64,000 nt of DNA from Chryseobacterium sp. StRB126. GTDB taxonomy: Bacteria > Bacteroidota > Bacteroidia > Flavobacteriales > Weeksellaceae. A model generated the notes under the pieces. It had not been told where the DNA came from. It saw nothing but the letters and a program-made list of their open reading frames with translations, and ran no database searches. This document shows positions 36,431 through 45,930 of this stretch, in pieces. The stretch lies in NCBI RefSeq assembly GCF_000829375.1, contig NZ_AP014624.1, positions 1,612,001 to 1,676,000 on the forward strand. Direction: 5' to 3'. Both the position numbers and the translations under genes were made by a program. The first letter of the stretch is position 1. Each line of letters starts with the position of its first letter.

Positions 36431-36721
36431 TTGAAGACCCATCTTATTATTCATCAGAAGGTGACAGATGACAGTATCTTTTTATCATTAGACAGGAATA
36501 AAAATAAGTGGTTGGGCAAAAATGTAAGTTTAAAAACATTCAATTATTGGAGTAATGCTCTTATAGAAGTTACAGCAGATTGTTGCAGAGAAAATATCCT
36601 GATCATTAAACGGACCTTCCTTGGAAATAATATTGTCGGTGACAGGCTTTATTTCAAGCAGAATAAAGACAATTATTATTTTAATGTTCTTAAAGAATTT
36701 GAAAAAAAAGTAGTGCAATGA
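36431..36721 (+). CDS. Small hypothetical protein, probably N-terminally truncated
   Basis: At least 96 residues from a TTG at 36431. The frame stays open back to 36368 with coding-like content (NCSGFNCINAQELKIWNKAL) but has no ATG, so the original start appears to be lost. The middle reads SIFLSLDRNKNKWLGKNVSL and ADCCRENILIIKR. Its stop overlaps the next ATG (ATGA), showing former or present translational coupling. Function unknown; from its position, a possible damaged member of the immunity series. Confidence 0.45.
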   Translation: MKTHLIIHQKVTDDSIFLSLDRNKNKWLGKNVSLKTFNYWSNALIEVTADCCRENILIIKRTFLGNNIVGDRLYFKQNKDNYYFNVLKEFEKKVVQ

Positions 36722-37182
36722 GAAGATACAGAAATAAGGATGAAGTTTTGAAAAAAATACTACTATTATCTCTACTACAGCTCTTTTCTTTTGTTTTCTC
36801 TCAATCAGGAAGGAAAACTCCGCTTATTCCTATATCTAAATCCTACAAGCTGGGCTTCAAAACTTATAATAAAGAATTTGAAATGTATCAGAACCCTTTT
36901 ATTTTGAATGGCAATAAAACATATAAAATAAAAGGATATGGTATGAATTACTCTGATGGTGGAATATTAGGGATCTCTCCCAATAGCAGATATATTGTAC
37001 TGGACCATATTTCAAAAGGATATGTAGAGGATGGAGTAAATAAACAATTATATGAAAACTACCTCTGTGTTATTGTAGATGTTTATAAGAAGGAAGTGAT
37101 TATGAATATGCAAAGTGATTGTAGTGGAGAATGGAATAATAATAACCAATGGATTAGCAGTGGCAAAGTAATATTTCCATAA
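36718..37182 (+). CDS. Small secreted hypothetical protein
   Basis: 154 residues with a signal peptide (KKILLLSLLQLFSFVFSQ, about 12-29) after a basic start. The mature part contains repeated Tyr/Gly-rich beta sequence (YKIKGYGMNYSDGGILGISP, RYIVLDHISKGYV). It overlaps the upstream small gene by four bases. Family not recognised. Together with its two upstream neighbours it makes a run of small, mostly secreted proteins behind a T6SS muramidase, consistent with immunity proteins but not proven. Confidence 0.55.
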   Translation: MRRYRNKDEVLKKILLLSLLQLFSFVFSQSGRKTPLIPISKSYKLGFKTYNKEFEMYQNPFILNGNKTYKIKGYGMNYSDGGILGISPNSRYIVLDHISKGYVEDGVNKQLYENYLCVIVDVYKKEVIMNMQSDCSGEWNNNNQWISSGKVIFP

Positions 37183-37537
37183 GGAGAAGGTGTAAATCTG
37201 TCTTAGTATTTATATATAAAATTCAGGAAAATAATGAATCCTTATCAACACTTTAAATTCAGGTTAGAGCATCCACTTTTAGGAAGAGTAGAAAATTGAT
37301 GTTAAAATTTTAATCAAGACGTGGTGTTTAAATACAAATATTTCTGGATAATGATAAACTTATAATATTTAATTTAAAGTTTATTTCTAAGCTTAATTTT
37401 AATTTATATATTGCGCTTCGATTTTATTTAATAGGGAAAATATTTAATGAAAATTTAAAGAAAAAAGAAGTTAAAGGAGAAATAATTCTCTAAGTGCTAA
37501 TTTTATTTTCCAAATTCAATTCCTTCTTTTATTATTT
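37183..37537. other. AT-rich intergenic region before the two-component genes
   Basis: 355 bases. It contains a short ATG frame at 37232-37297 (MNPYQHFKFRLEHPLLG) that may be a gene fragment. The rest, especially 37.38-37.52 kb, is AT-rich promoter-like DNA. No terminator was seen after the small secreted protein. Confidence 0.35.
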
Positions 37538-39490
37538 ATGTATAAAACTAAACTACTAACCGTAACCACATTTCTGCTTTTTATTTTTTCAAATATTTAT
37601 GCTCAGGATAGAACTATTGATTCCTTGAAAAAAGAAATATTAAATCCCAAAATACATGACACCCTCAAGCTATCGAAAATAGCCAATTTGATTGATCAGA
37701 TACCTTCAAATAGTCCTGCATCTGATGTATTGACAGGAATGATGGGGGAAATTGCTTCCAAAAATTTAAAGAAGGCCAACAGTAAGGATTTACAAATAAA
37801 ATACACCCAGTACTTAGCAATTTATTACGGCAACTTATCTTCAATGTATGAAGCCAAAAGAGATGTTGTGAAAACATTAGAGTATGCTGATAAAAGTATA
37901 GCTCTTTTCAAATCAACCGGAGATTACTATGAAATGAATTATAACCTTGTAAATAAAGGTATATTCTATTCTCACATCAATGAATATGAAAAAGCAATAT
38001 CATGTTTATTTACTGCACTGAAATATTTTGAGAAAAACAAAAAGGAAAATCAGGAAGGAATTTCTTACGTGAATTCAGTGATAGGCTCGGTTTATATTGA
38101 TCAGGGAGAATATCTGAAAGCCATTGAATTCTTAAAAAAAACAATTAATTACTTTGAAAAAAAGAAAAACCTGACGGGTAATGATAAATATACTCTAAGT
38201 ATGGTGTATTCCAATTGTGGATCTTCCTATTTATTATTAAAAAAATATCCTGAAGCAGTATCTTATTTCAACAAAGCTCTTGCCCTTTGCAAAGAACTTG
38301 GAGATTATGCTACTACCAGTGTTATTCTGAATAAATTAGCACAGGTAAAGATGGAGGAAAAAGAATTTGAGGAATCGGATTCACTTTTAAGAAAAGCTCT
38401 GGAAACGGATGATGGAGAATTATCTAAGGCCAATACTTATATCAATTTAGGGGATTTATATTACCGGAAAAAAGAATTTATGAAGTCCGAATCCTTTTTG
38501 GAAGAAGGGTTTTCAATAAGTAAAAAAATTAACAATCTGCAACTGCAGGAGAAATCCTCAAACTTGCTATTTAAAGTTTATAAAGAAAATAATAACTTTA
38601 AAAAAGCACTGGAAGTATATGAATTTCAAAATAAGCTACAGGATTCCAGCAATGTTGAAGCTTCTAAAAATGCATTGGCACAGCAGCAGATTAAATATGA
38701 TTTTCAAAAAAAGCAATTAAACCTGGAACTAAATGCAGAAAAGAAAACAGCAGCTAAAAACAACTGGCTGATTGCGCTTTCCGGAGTATTGTTATCAGTA
38801 GTATTGGGCGGATATTTTTATTACCGGAATAACAAGCAGAAGCAAAAAATTACGATTCTTGAAAAAGACAGAATAAAACAGAAACTTTTGCTTTCTCAAA
38901 TGAATCCACATTTTATTTTCAACTCTATAGATAATATTCAGAGTCTTATTATCAACGGGAAAGAAAACGTTGCCATATCCTATTTGAATAGTTTTTCTAA
39001 ATTAACAAGGCAAATTCTGGAAAATTCCAATGAGAATTATATCTCGCTGCAAGAGGAAATCGATATGGTTGAAAATTACTTATCCATACAGCAGCTTCTT
39101 TATAATGACAGGTTTAATTATAGTATCAATATTGTAAATGTATCTGATACAGAGTCTTATTTTATACCCCCAATGTTAACACAGCCATTTATAGAAAACG
39201 CCATTAAACACGGGATTAGAAATAAGGATGAAAAGGGAATGATCGAAATTGCTTTTTCTTTCAGTCAAGAGAAATTATTCTTTGAAATAATAGATAATGG
39301 TTTAGGGTTCAATGATGAGAAGAAACAAACGGGTCATAAATCAATGGCGATGAAAATAACCAAAGAAAGATTACTGAATTATACCCAAAATAAAGACTTT
39401 GAAGTACAATCAGAAAATAAAACGGACACAGAAGGCAATATACAAGGTGCCAAAATTATATTTGAAATACCCTACATTCACGAAAATTAA
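37538..39490 (+). CDS. TPR-containing sensor histidine kinase, LytS/His_kinase family
   Basis: A 650-residue membrane sensor kinase. Signal sequence (LTVTTFLLFIFSNIYAQ), a periplasmic TPR array (about 100-360, e.g. ISYVNSVIGSVYIDQGEYLK and YSNCGSSYLLLKKYPEAVSY), a membrane helix at about 408-430 (WLIALSGVLLSVVLGGYFYY), then a cytoplasmic His_kinase (PF06580-type) domain with QMNPHFIFNSIDNIQSL (His about 458) and an ATPase domain (PPMLTQPFIENAIKHGI, DNGLGF). It pairs with the LytTR regulator six bases downstream. TPR sensor kinases of this design are common in Bacteroidota; the signal is unknown. Confidence 0.92.
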   Translation: MYKTKLLTVTTFLLFIFSNIYAQDRTIDSLKKEILNPKIHDTLKLSKIANLIDQIPSNSPASDVLTGMMGEIASKNLKKANSKDLQIKYTQYLAIYYGNLSSMYEAKRDVVKTLEYADKSIALFKSTGDYYEMNYNLVNKGIFYSHINEYEKAISCLFTALKYFEKNKKENQEGISYVNSVIGSVYIDQGEYLKAIEFLKKTINYFEKKKNLTGNDKYTLSMVYSNCGSSYLLLKKYPEAVSYFNKALALCKELGDYATTSVILNKLAQVKMEEKEFEESDSLLRKALETDDGELSKANTYINLGDLYYRKKEFMKSESFLEEGFSISKKINNLQLQEKSSNLLFKVYKENNNFKKALEVYEFQNKLQDSSNVEASKNALAQQQIKYDFQKKQLNLELNAEKKTAAKNNWLIALSGVLLSVVLGGYFYYRNNKQKQKITILEKDRIKQKLLLSQMNPHFIFNSIDNIQSLIINGKENVAISYLNSFSKLTRQILENSNENYISLQEEIDMVENYLSIQQLLYNDRFNYSINIVNVSDTESYFIPPMLTQPFIENAIKHGIRNKDEKGMIEIAFSFSQEKLFFEIIDNGLGFNDEKKQTGHKSMAMKITKERLLNYTQNKDFEVQSENKTDTEGNIQGAKIIFEIPYIHEN

Positions 39491-39496
39491 TATACC

Positions 39497-40255
39497 ATGT
39501 TAAGAGCTATTGTAATTGATGATAATCAGGAAATCAGAAAGAAAAACTGTACTTTAATTAAAGCCAACTGTCCTAATATTACAATAATCGGACAGGCTGA
39601 TTCTGTAGAATCAGGAGTTGAAATTATCAGGCAGTTATCTCCCGATATTGTTTTTCTTGATATTGAAATGCCTGACGGTACAGGCTTCGAACTGCTACAA
39701 AAGCTAAGCCCCATTACCTTTAAAATTATTTTCATTACAGGATACGAAGATTTTGCCATAAAAGCTTTCCGTTTTTCAGCTATCGACTATTTATTAAAAC
39801 CATTAAATGCCAATGAATTGGTGGAAGCAGTAGAAAAAGCTGAAGAACTATTGAGCAAAGACCTTTTTGATATAAAACTCAATAATTTATTTGCCAATCT
39901 TGAACGCCCGAAGAATCTTCAAAATTTAATTCTCAAAACTGCTGATAGGATATATTCTGTTAATATCCAGGATATTGTAAACTGTGAGTCAGATAAAAAC
40001 TATACTACTTTTTATTTTATTAATGCGCCTAAACTGGTGGTTTCTACCAATTTAAAAGAATATGAAAACCTATTATCCCCATTTAATTTCTTTAGAACAC
40101 ATCAGTCCCATTTAATCAATATGGCCTATTTTGATCACTATATCAAAACAGACGGCGGGAATACCATAGTGATGAAGAATAAGGTGGCAATTCCGCTTTC
40201 GGTACGAAAGAAAGAGGACTTTCTTCTTTTGTTACAGAATCTTCAGGTTCAATGA
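39497..40255 (+). CDS. LytTR-family response regulator
   Basis: 252 residues. A receiver domain with D9-D10 (VIDDNQEIR), phosphoacceptor D55 in VFLDIEMPDG, Thr in IFITGYED and Lys in YLLKPLNANEL. A LytTR DNA-binding domain follows at about 140-245 (VNCESDKNYTTFYF, FFRTHQSHLINMAYFDHYIK). Forms an operon with the upstream kinase (six-base gap). Target genes are not shown by the sequence; neighbours in the window are the T6SS effector cluster on one side and a T9SS-sorted protein on the other. Confidence 0.93.
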   Translation: MLRAIVIDDNQEIRKKNCTLIKANCPNITIIGQADSVESGVEIIRQLSPDIVFLDIEMPDGTGFELLQKLSPITFKIIFITGYEDFAIKAFRFSAIDYLLKPLNANELVEAVEKAEELLSKDLFDIKLNNLFANLERPKNLQNLILKTADRIYSVNIQDIVNCESDKNYTTFYFINAPKLVVSTNLKEYENLLSPFNFFRTHQSHLINMAYFDHYIKTDGGNTIVMKNKVAIPLSVRKKEDFLLLLQNLQVQ

Positions 40256-40296
40256 TTTTAAACAGATTTATTTAAAAAGCTAACGAATTTATTCTT

Positions 40297-40334
40297 AATT
40301 CCGGCAAATGTTCATTGGCCGGAATTGTTATGAT
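40297..40334 (+). terminator. Hairpin terminator after the response regulator
   Basis: Perfect stem AATTCCGGC/GCCGGAATT with a 12-base loop, then a moderately T-rich tail. Confidence 0.6.
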
Positions 40335-40359
40335 GTTTTGTTTTATTATTGCATTGTGA

Positions 40360-40617
40360 ATGTGGAAACATAGCAAGCTTAGAAGTAATAGATTTTTAAC
40401 GGCTAAGTTCCTGAGAAAAAACAAAAAACTAATAACCTTATCCCAGGCCCTGATTTTAGGTAGTTTGGGATTTTTCTTTTATATAAAAACTCAGAAAGCG
40501 TACGAATTTCCTCCAGATCCTTACGAATATTCATTTACTAAAATCAATGAGAACTTTTATTCTATTTTTGAAAACGCTTTTTTGACAAAGCATTATATAA
40601 CTATTAACCATATGTAA
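40360..40617 (+). CDS. Small hypothetical membrane protein
   Basis: 85 residues: basic N-terminus (KLRSNRFLTAKFLRKNKK), one membrane helix (LITLSQALILGSLGFFFYI, about 24-42) and a short polar tail with PPDPYEYSF. No family recognised and no clear promoter; the amino-acid layout (positive-inside) favours a real protein. Confidence 0.4.
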   Translation: MWKHSKLRSNRFLTAKFLRKNKKLITLSQALILGSLGFFFYIKTQKAYEFPPDPYEYSFTKINENFYSIFENAFLTKHYITINHM

Positions 40618-41041
40618 AATTAACCAACAAATTTATGAGAATGATAACTTTAATTTTCATGATTCTGCCTAAGACTTTATCTCTAATCACATTTGTTGGG
40701 ATAGTCATTTCTTCAGTTTGTGCTTTTATGAGCCGCAAATTATACCTTAAAAAACAACAGGATATACAATCTATTACGCTGTCTAAAATGTTCAGACTTG
40801 CTATCAACACGATTGTATATATGAAATGTTTTCCTGAATGTATAAGAAATGGTATATCGAAAATTTTATTTCCAAGAGGTGAAGATAGATCAGATAATAA
40901 TGTAATTTTCAAAATGTCTGATACTATTTGCAATGAAAGCAAATCTCAAATCTCAAATTTCAAAAATTCCCCAAAATATACTCTATATTTGGCCACTATA
41001 AAAAATATAGAACTAAATAACCATTATAAACTTTTATTAAG
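40618..41041. other. Region before the T9SS-sorted protein, doubtful coding
   Basis: About 420 bases. Open frames exist on both strands (136 codons plus, 112 codons minus) but neither has convincing protein features. TATATTTG at 40984-40991 is a good -7 candidate for the following large gene, which speaks against the plus-strand frame being coding up to its end. Confidence 0.35.
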
Positions 41042-44000
41042 ATGAGGAAGAAAATTACCCTATCCTTACTTTTGATGCTTTTTCTCATAGCATCAAAAAT
41101 TTCAGCTCAGTGCACAACAGGGATTCAATATCCTGCTGGGATTCATCAAGCGACTGGTGCAGCTGGCTCGAACACGATCAACTCCGATGCAAGAACCGGC
41201 CAATATACCAATGTACATATTGAACCATCAAAGTATTATACTTTTTCCACATCGGTATCTACTGATTATATAACAATTACCAATGACACCGGTACGCAAG
41301 TAATTGCCTCTGGGGTTACCCCTGTAAGTTTTGTTTCAGCTTATAATCAGGCGGTTCGGTATTACATTCATCAAAATGCACAATGCCAAACCACCAATCA
41401 GTTTGTACGAACAAGAAAAGTAACTTGGGTTACGGCTCAGGCGTGTTTAGATGTGACACCAACAGGTGTTTCGAATATTTCACCAGTATCATGCACAATC
41501 AATTATACTACGCCTGCCACAGCACCTGCTTTTGGCTATCAAGCTTATGTGAGTACTTCATCTGCCACGCCAGGTGCAACAGTACCCGTATTTACTTCTA
41601 CAACAAATTCGCTTTTTGTTAATGATTTAAACCCAGATACTACCTATCATTACTGGTTGCGTTCTGATTGTGATTATCAAAAAAGTGCTTGGATATATGG
41701 TGGGACTTTTACAACAATTTCTTCACTGTTATGTAATAGTGCCTATAATGGCATTTATCCTTCAGCTACCATTACACCAAACTGTACAGGGAGTGATGAT
41801 TTTTTTGCCACGAATGTAAAAAGTGGTAGTTTTTCCAATATAGCTGTTGTTCCAAACACTCAGTATCAATTTAAAACCAATTATGGTACCGATTTTATTA
41901 CCATTACTAACGCTTTAGGAACGGTTGTTTTGGCAAGTGGTACAAATCCTGTAAATTGGAATTCGGGCTCTACTTCTGGAGTTGTTCGTTTTTATTCTCA
42001 TGACAATGCCCAATGTGGTTACGGTATGACTACAACAAATCCGCGTAATAAATATGTAAATTGTATTACAACATCTGTTACTTGTATACCTCCATCTAAT
42101 TTGGCAGTAGCCAACATTACTTCCAATTCTATAAGAATGTCTTGGGCTGCTCCAACGAATGTACCAAGTAGTGGTTATGAAATTTATATGGTCACTACAA
42201 ATACGGCTCCAACAGTCAATAGCACAGCTACACATACCAATACTACTACAACGAAAGACATTAATGGTTTAACAGCGGGTGTTACCTATTATTATTGGAT
42301 TCGATCTAATTGTGGTACAGAAAAAAGCAGCTGGGCTTCAGGTGGCTCTTTCACAGCAAACCAATCATTAAGTTGTAATGGAGCTATTTATGGTTTGTAT
42401 CCAGATGCTGCTTTTACGCCTTCATGCACTGGTAGTGCGGAGACTATTACTTCTAGTGCTTTTGCAGGACAATATTCTAATGTAAATATTACTGCCAACC
42501 AACAATATGTGTTCTCTTCTTCTGTGGGAACCGATTTTATAACAATTACCAATAGTGCAGGAACTTCAGTTTTAGCAAGTGGCCCAACACCATTAAGCTG
42601 GTCTTCAGGTACAAATACAGGTGGGATACGCTATTATTTACATAGTAATTCTAACTGTGGATCACAAAACACAAACAGAACTAAATATATTCAATGCGCA
42701 ACAACTGTAAATTGTGGTGTACCTTCACAATTATCGGTTTCTAATATTACATCGAATTCTTGCAGATTGAGCTGGACAGCACCAGCAACAGCGCCAACAA
42801 ATTATGATATTTATATTATTACATCCAATACTGCCCCAACAAGCACTACAACACCTTCTGCAACAACCACATCGGCAGGTGCGGGAGTATTGAATGGAAT
42901 TTCGGCAGCGACAACTTATTATTATTGGATAAGATCTAATTGTAATGGAACAAAAAGTGCTTGGGTTTATGGTGGGAGTTTTACTACACTTGCTGCTTTA
43001 ACTTGTAATGGGGCAACGCATGGTTTATATCCAAATGCTACTTTTACCCCAACCTGTACTGGTAGCCCGCAGCAAATTGTTGCCGATGCTTATGCTGGTG
43101 AATATTCAAACGTAAATGTAGTTTCTAATACACAATATACTTTTTTTAGTTCGAATTCCTCGGATTATATTACAGTAACCAATGCTTTAGGAAATATGGT
43201 TCTAGCATCAGGTACCACACCTCTAAACTGGGTTTCGGGTACTTATTCAGGAGTTGTTAGATATCATATAAATACCAATGCCTCTTGTGGCACACAAAAT
43301 ACAAATAGAATAAGATATATTCAATGTATGGGGCTAGTTACTTGTGGAGTTCCTAGTAATTTATCAGTATCTAATATAACTTCAAATTCTTGCAGCCTTA
43401 ATTGGTATCCGCCAGCAGCTGCTCCTACTAATTATGAAGTATATTTATCTGCAGTAAATACAGCACCTGTAAGTGGAACAGCTGCAACTCACTCAACAAC
43501 TGGTCCTGCAATTGCTTTATCAAATTCATTATCACCTTCAACTACTTATTTTTATTGGGTTCGTTCTAGTTGTAACGGAACAAAAAGCAACTGGGTTTCG
43601 GGAGGAAATTTTACAACACTTCCTACAGGTTGTTGGAAAATGGTAAGTACAGGTATGAGTCATTCTCTTGGAATAAAATCAGACGGAACACTTTGGGCTT
43701 GGGGTGCCAATGATTTTGGTCAATTGGGCGATGGAACAAGCACGGCAAAAACAACTCCGGTACAAATTGGAACGGCAAATGACTGGCAAAGTGTGAGCGC
43801 GGGCACATTTCATAGTATGGCTATTAAAAACAATGGAACGCTTTGGGGATGGGGAATTAATGGAAATAGCCGATTAGGTGACGGAACAACCAACGGTCGA
43901 ATTTTCCCTGGCCAGATAACTTCAGACACTAACTGGCAGAGCGTTTGTGCCGGGGATGTAAATACACTAGCCATTAAAACCAATGGAACGCTATGGGCTT

Positions 44001-44938
44001 GGGGCTATAATGGGAATGCTCAGTTTGGAGATGGAACAACTAACAACCGCTCGACTCCTTATCAGGTAGGAACAGCTACTAACTGGCGTAGTGTTGATCT
44101 AGGATCGGTACATACGCTGGCTACTAAAACTGATGGAACACTTTGGGCATGGGGAACCAGTTCAGACGGTCAGGTAGGAGACGGCACTACAGCTACTAGA
44201 TTTACTGCCTTGCAAATAGGAACCGAAACTGATTGGCAGGAGGTTGCTGCTGGAGGTTTTCATTCCGTAGGATTAAAAACAAATGGGGTACTTTATACTT
44301 GGGGTAAAAATCTTTATGGACAACTTGGTAATGGTACCAATACCTCTAAGTCAGTACCTACTCCTGTGTATGACGGTGTTCAAAGCATTAGTGCCGGTTC
44401 TAATCATACTGTAGGAACTACTTCTTATGGGAATATGTGGTTCTGCGGTATCAATACCTTTGGTCAATTAGGTGATGGAACAACCACTAGTAAAAACACG
44501 ATTACAGTGACCAATTCAAACAATCATCAAAAGGCTATAACAGGATTTGATCATACTTTCTTATTAAATTATGATAGCTCTATTTCTAGCTGTGGTTTAA
44601 ATGGAACAGGGCAATTAGGTAATGGTTCTACAGCAAATAGTTCTTCGTTTGTATCTCTTACATGTCCTGTAAGTAATCTGGCAGTTGAAGAAGTTATATC
44701 TTCAGCAAATAATTTAAAAGTTTTCCCAAGTCCTGTAAATGATATTTTAAATGTATCTTCTGATCAAAAAATTATCTCAGTAACAATTTTGAATACTGCA
44801 GGACAATTGATCCTGACCAAAGTGATCAACAATAAAATAGCAACAGTTGATGTTTCAGGATTGATATCAGGAGTTTATATGGTAAAAATAAATTTAGATA
44901 ATAGAAATGTAAAAACAGTGAAAGTAATTAAAAGATAA
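41042..44938 (+). CDS. Large secreted protein with four long repeats, RCC1 repeats and a T9SS sorting domain
   Basis: 1298 residues. Signal peptide 1-22 (ending KISAQ). Then four copies of a roughly 200-residue unit: a Cys-rich beta part (CNGATHGLYPNATFTPTCTG type; YSNVNV; ITITNALG; VLASG; CGTQNTNR) followed by a fibronectin-III-like part (PSNLSVSNITSNSCRLSW ... TTYYYWIRSNCNGTKS). The first copy is divergent. From about 863 to 1206 there are about six RCC1-type repeats (GTLWAWGANDFGQLGDGT pattern), predicted to form a beta-propeller. The last 75 residues (LKVFPSPVNDILNVSS ... VYMVKI) are a type A T9SS sorting domain. Secreted and cell-surface attached through T9SS; perhaps an adhesin. Base composition is less AT-rich and codons differ slightly from flanking DNA. 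Confidence 0.9.
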   Translation: MRKKITLSLLLMLFLIASKISAQCTTGIQYPAGIHQATGAAGSNTINSDARTGQYTNVHIEPSKYYTFSTSVSTDYITITNDTGTQVIASGVTPVSFVSAYNQAVRYYIHQNAQCQTTNQFVRTRKVTWVTAQACLDVTPTGVSNISPVSCTINYTTPATAPAFGYQAYVSTSSATPGATVPVFTSTTNSLFVNDLNPDTTYHYWLRSDCDYQKSAWIYGGTFTTISSLLCNSAYNGIYPSATITPNCTGSDDFFATNVKSGSFSNIAVVPNTQYQFKTNYGTDFITITNALGTVVLASGTNPVNWNSGSTSGVVRFYSHDNAQCGYGMTTTNPRNKYVNCITTSVTCIPPSNLAVANITSNSIRMSWAAPTNVPSSGYEIYMVTTNTAPTVNSTATHTNTTTTKDINGLTAGVTYYYWIRSNCGTEKSSWASGGSFTANQSLSCNGAIYGLYPDAAFTPSCTGSAETITSSAFAGQYSNVNITANQQYVFSSSVGTDFITITNSAGTSVLASGPTPLSWSSGTNTGGIRYYLHSNSNCGSQNTNRTKYIQCATTVNCGVPSQLSVSNITSNSCRLSWTAPATAPTNYDIYIITSNTAPTSTTTPSATTTSAGAGVLNGISAATTYYYWIRSNCNGTKSAWVYGGSFTTLAALTCNGATHGLYPNATFTPTCTGSPQQIVADAYAGEYSNVNVVSNTQYTFFSSNSSDYITVTNALGNMVLASGTTPLNWVSGTYSGVVRYHINTNASCGTQNTNRIRYIQCMGLVTCGVPSNLSVSNITSNSCSLNWYPPAAAPTNYEVYLSAVNTAPVSGTAATHSTTGPAIALSNSLSPSTTYFYWVRSSCNGTKSNWVSGGNFTTLPTGCWKMVSTGMSHSLGIKSDGTLWAWGANDFGQLGDGTSTAKTTPVQIGTANDWQSVSAGTFHSMAIKNNGTLWGWGINGNSRLGDGTTNGRIFPGQITSDTNWQSVCAGDVNTLAIKTNGTLWAWGYNGNAQFGDGTTNNRSTPYQVGTATNWRSVDLGSVHTLATKTDGTLWAWGTSSDGQVGDGTTATRFTALQIGTETDWQEVAAGGFHSVGLKTNGVLYTWGKNLYGQLGNGTNTSKSVPTPVYDGVQSISAGSNHTVGTTSYGNMWFCGINTFGQLGDGTTTSKNTITVTNSNNHQKAITGFDHTFLLNYDSSISSCGLNGTGQLGNGSTANSSSFVSLTCPVSNLAVEEVISSANNLKVFPSPVNDILNVSSDQKIISVTILNTAGQLILTKVINNKIATVDVSGLISGVYMVKINLDNRNVKTVKVIKR

Positions 44939-45025
44939 GTAAAATAAAGTATCAGATATGCTGATTTCATATTTTTTAAACTATAATAATTGATTTTCAA
45001 CTCTCTACAATAGAAAATGGAAAAC

Positions 45026-45060
45026 AGAAAAACAACCCGAAGGTTGTTTTTCTATTTTTG
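45026..45060 (+). terminator. Rho-independent terminator
   Basis: Perfect 12-bp stem AGAAAAACAACC/GGTTGTTTTTCT with a CGAA loop, then ATTTTTG. It lies 88 bases after the large T9SS-sorted gene. Confidence 0.8.
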
Positions 45061-45189
45061 CTAAATCAAAATCGCCTAAAATGTGTAAGAATCTGTCAAC
45101 TGTATCAGTTGTGTTGATGAAAAAAAATAAATGGGTGAGAATGAGAAAAACGATCAGATAAACAACAGTTATTATGTAAATTGTAAAGA

Positions 45190-45649
45190 AATAAAAGTAA
45201 AAAACATTATCGAATAAAAAAGCCGAAGCAAAGGTCTCTTTACCCTGGACCTGTAGATCCTGTAAACCGCATATGATTTCAACCGAACCCAGATTTATCA
45301 ATCGGTGATGTATTGTCTAAAACCCCCAGGTCTGATGCTGATCTGCAAGCAAAACCAAATTCTCACGAATTTTATCATCCTCATTAACCATCCTTTTGTG
45401 ATTACATTTTTCATCACTGTATCTTCCAGCGTAAGCTCTGCTATAATTTTTTTGTACTGATAGAGAGCTTCTTTTCCCGTTCTTTCATGTTGAGAACTTC
45501 TGAACATCCAAACCGCTGTATATACTCTTCTATTTTTAAAATGCCTGCTGGCTGATGCCATGTTCAAGACAAATCTCATTCACTGTTTCCCTTAATTTTT
45601 TTCAGATAATCTTGATAATCTGAACTTATGAAAAATTACTCTTTTTCAT
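45190..45649 (-). pseudogene. Remnant of an IS3-family element (orfA and start of orfB)
   Basis: On the minus strand an orfA start MKKSNFS-VQIIKII is followed, after stops and frameshifts, by TVNEICLEHGISQQAF, the helix-turn-helix of IS3-type OrfA, then KKLYQYKK-like and IIAELTLEDTVMKNVITKGW. Next, in another frame, come VNEDDKIRENLVLLADQHQT and WGF, the beginning of OrfB, and then LKSYAVYRIYRSRVKRP, a further OrfB piece. At least four stops or frameshifts are present, so it is dead. The rest of the element and its ends are missing or too decayed to delimit. Confidence 0.75.
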
Positions 45650-45930
45650 AAGGTTTAACAAACGAAATTTAATAATTTTAGTTGGCCTGAAAAACAGGGA
45701 AGTTTACCTATGGATCTTTGGAAACCAACATGAAGAATTAATATAAATTAATCTTCAAACCTATAAAAATACAGGTTTATACAATTAATTATATAAAACG
45801 AGCAATATGTTAATAGTATTCAAGACGGGGAAAAAGGATTCATGCCGTTTTTTTGAAATCTGGATTTTAAATTTATCAGTATAAATTATCTTGATAAAGG
45901 ATCTGGTCATAATTTTAAATAAATATTTAT

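Noticed and set aside
40604..41045. Opposing open frames of 112 (minus) and 136 (plus) codons
   Set aside because: Neither has convincing features. A probable promoter box of the large downstream gene lies within them. The plus-strand frame remains barely possible.
45005..45579. Two small minus-strand frames (98 and 93 codons) as genes
   Set aside because: They splice together out-of-frame pieces of an IS3-family transposase and of non-coding DNA.
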